Origin: Streptomyces sp. NBC_01723
Lineage (GTDB): Bacteria > Actinomycetota > Actinomycetes > Streptomycetales > Streptomycetaceae
Length of the DNA stretch: 64,000 nucleotides
Direction: 5' to 3'
Assembly: GCF_036246005.1 (NCBI RefSeq)
Contig: NZ_CP109171.1
Span: forward strand, 3,460,001 to 3,524,000
Positions 63,030-64,000 of this stretch are shown one piece after another. The notes under the pieces were generated by a model, which was given only the letters and a program-made list of their open reading frames with translations, had not been told where the DNA came from and ran no database searches. Numbering within the stretch: the stretch's first letter is position 1; every line of letters starts with the position of its first letter. A program made the position numbers and the translations under genes.

Positions 63030-64000
63030 CGGGCGGTCTCCTTGGACTGGTCGGCCTGGGCGGGGACGGTGGTGGAGCCGGTGAGGGCGAAGAAGACGTC
63101 GTCGAGGTCGGGGGTGTGCACGGTCAGCTCGTCGGCCTCGACGCCGGCCGCGTCGAGCCGGTCCAGGACGGTGCGCAGTTCGCGTTGGCTGCCGTCGTTG
63201 GGGATCTGGAGGGTGAGCGCCTCGTCGTCGCGGGCGGCGTCGGCGAGGGCGTCGGTGGCGTCGCGGTAGGCGGCGGGGTCGGTGAAGCGCAGGCGGACGT
63301 GGCCGCCCGGGATGAGGCGCTTGAGCTCGTCGGCACTGCCCTCGGCGGCGATCCGGCCGCCGTTGAGGACGGCGATGCGGTCGGCGAGTTCGTCGGCCTC
63401 CTCCAGGTACTGGGTGGTGAGGAAGACGGTGGTGCCGCCGTTGACGAGTGCGCGGATGATCTTCCACATGTTGTGCCGGGAGCGGGGGTCGAGGCCGGTG
63501 GTGGGCTCGTCGAGGAAGATGATGCGCGGGTTGCCCACCAGGGTCATGGCGATGTCCAGGCGGCGCTTCATGCCGCCGGAGTAGGTGGAGGCGGGCTTCT
63601 TCGCGGCCTCGACGAGGTCGAAGCGTTCCAGCAGTTCGGCGGCGACCCGCCGGCCCTCGGCCTTGGACAGGTGGTTCAGGTCCGCCATCAGGAGCATGTT
63701 CTCCTCGCCGGTGATCAGCCCGTCCACGGCGGAGAACTGGCCGGTGACGCCGATCGCGGCGCGCACGGCCTGCGGGTCGGTGCCGAGGTCGTGGCCGCCG
63801 ACCTGGGCCTGGCCGCCGTCGGCGGTGATCAGGGTGGAGAGGATCTTGACGGCGGTGGTCTTGCCCGCCCCGTTCGGCCCGAGCAGCGCGAACACCGATC
63901 CGGCCGGGATGCGCAGGTCGATGCCGTCCAGGACCACCTTGTCGCCGAAGGACTTGCGCAGGCCGACGGCGGAGATGGCGGCGGGCGCGGGGGCGGCACC
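63026..64000 (-). CDS. ABC transporter ATPase, DrrA-like, 5' end beyond the window
   Basis: About 325 residues visible. Walker A GPNGAGKTT, signature STYSGGMKRRLD, Walker B IIFLDEPTTGLD, switch LTTQYLEEAD and the DrrA C-terminal region with DLDDVFFALTG. The frame stays open to the last base, reading AISAVGLRKSFGDKVVLDG, so the start lies outside. Confidence 0.93.
   Translation of the reverse strand, partial: GAAPAPAAISAVGLRKSFGDKVVLDGIDLRIPAGSVFALLGPNGAGKTTAVKILSTLITADGGQAQVGGHDLGTDPQAVRAAIGVTGQFSAVDGLITGEENMLLMADLNHLSKAEGRRVAAELLERFDLVEAAKKPASTYSGGMKRRLDIAMTLVGNPRIIFLDEPTTGLDPRSRHNMWKIIRALVNGGTTVFLTTQYLEEADELADRIAVLNGGRIAAEGSADELKRLIPGGHVRLRFTDPAAYRDATDALADAARDDEALTLQIPNDGSQRELRTVLDRLDAAGVEADELTVHTPDLDDVFFALTGSTTVPAQADQSKETAR

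Overview
The window is high-GC actinobacterial DNA, almost certainly from a Streptomyces. Coding is dense, GTG starts and GTGA/ATGA stop-start overlaps are common, and the gene families are typical of that genus. It contains three blocks.

Block 1 (1-24595) is the right-hand part of a calcium-dependent-antibiotic (CDA) type acidic lipopeptide cluster. It starts inside the last NRPS gene: the end of a C domain, then A-PCP-C-A-PCP-TE. The A-domain codes read DQGKTGVGHK and DGWAVASVCK, which fit Glu/3-methyl-Glu and then Trp. Next come a proofreading-type hydrolase, an APH-like phosphotransferase (hasP-like) and, on the other strand, an ABC exporter and the asparagine hydroxylase asnO (iron ligands H155, E157, H287). 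A tightly overlapped minus-strand operon follows that resembles an ebo metabolite-traffic operon plus a myo-inositol-phosphate synthase. The block ends with a Tat-exported protein and the epoxy-acyl starter set: FAD monooxygenase, KAS III, acyl-CoA oxidase, KAS II and ACP.

Block 2 (24841-about 52486) begins at tRNA-Arg(CCU). The 3' end of this tRNA recurs at 42346 and 52397, so two segments of about 17.5 and 10 kb sit in tandem between tRNA-derived direct repeats. I found no integrase in either. Segment A carries a truncated CbrC gene, a DUF1931 histone-fold gene, a membrane protein, a FUSC transporter, a PucR-type regulator and a compact protein-quality-control operon: dnaK, grpE, cbpA, cbpM, clpB, trx, hsp20, DUF2267, a UBP zinc finger, and a fused cNMP-binding/TrxR-like flavoprotein. 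Segment B carries an alcohol dehydrogenase with a divergent TetR regulator, an IS481 relic, an MFS pump, DUF2252, a K+ channel, an HdeD-like protein and several small membrane proteins. In content it resembles the transmissible stress-tolerance loci of Gram-negative bacteria.

Block 3 (about 52487-64000) looks like ordinary chromosome. It has a broken Uma2 gene, a FAD oxidoreductase/HTH/DUF2975 operon with a large operator-like repeat, small hypothetical genes, a kdp potassium-uptake operon (kdpF-A-B-C preceded by a 27-residue microprotein), a GtrA-like gene and a DrrAB-type ABC exporter that runs off the right edge.
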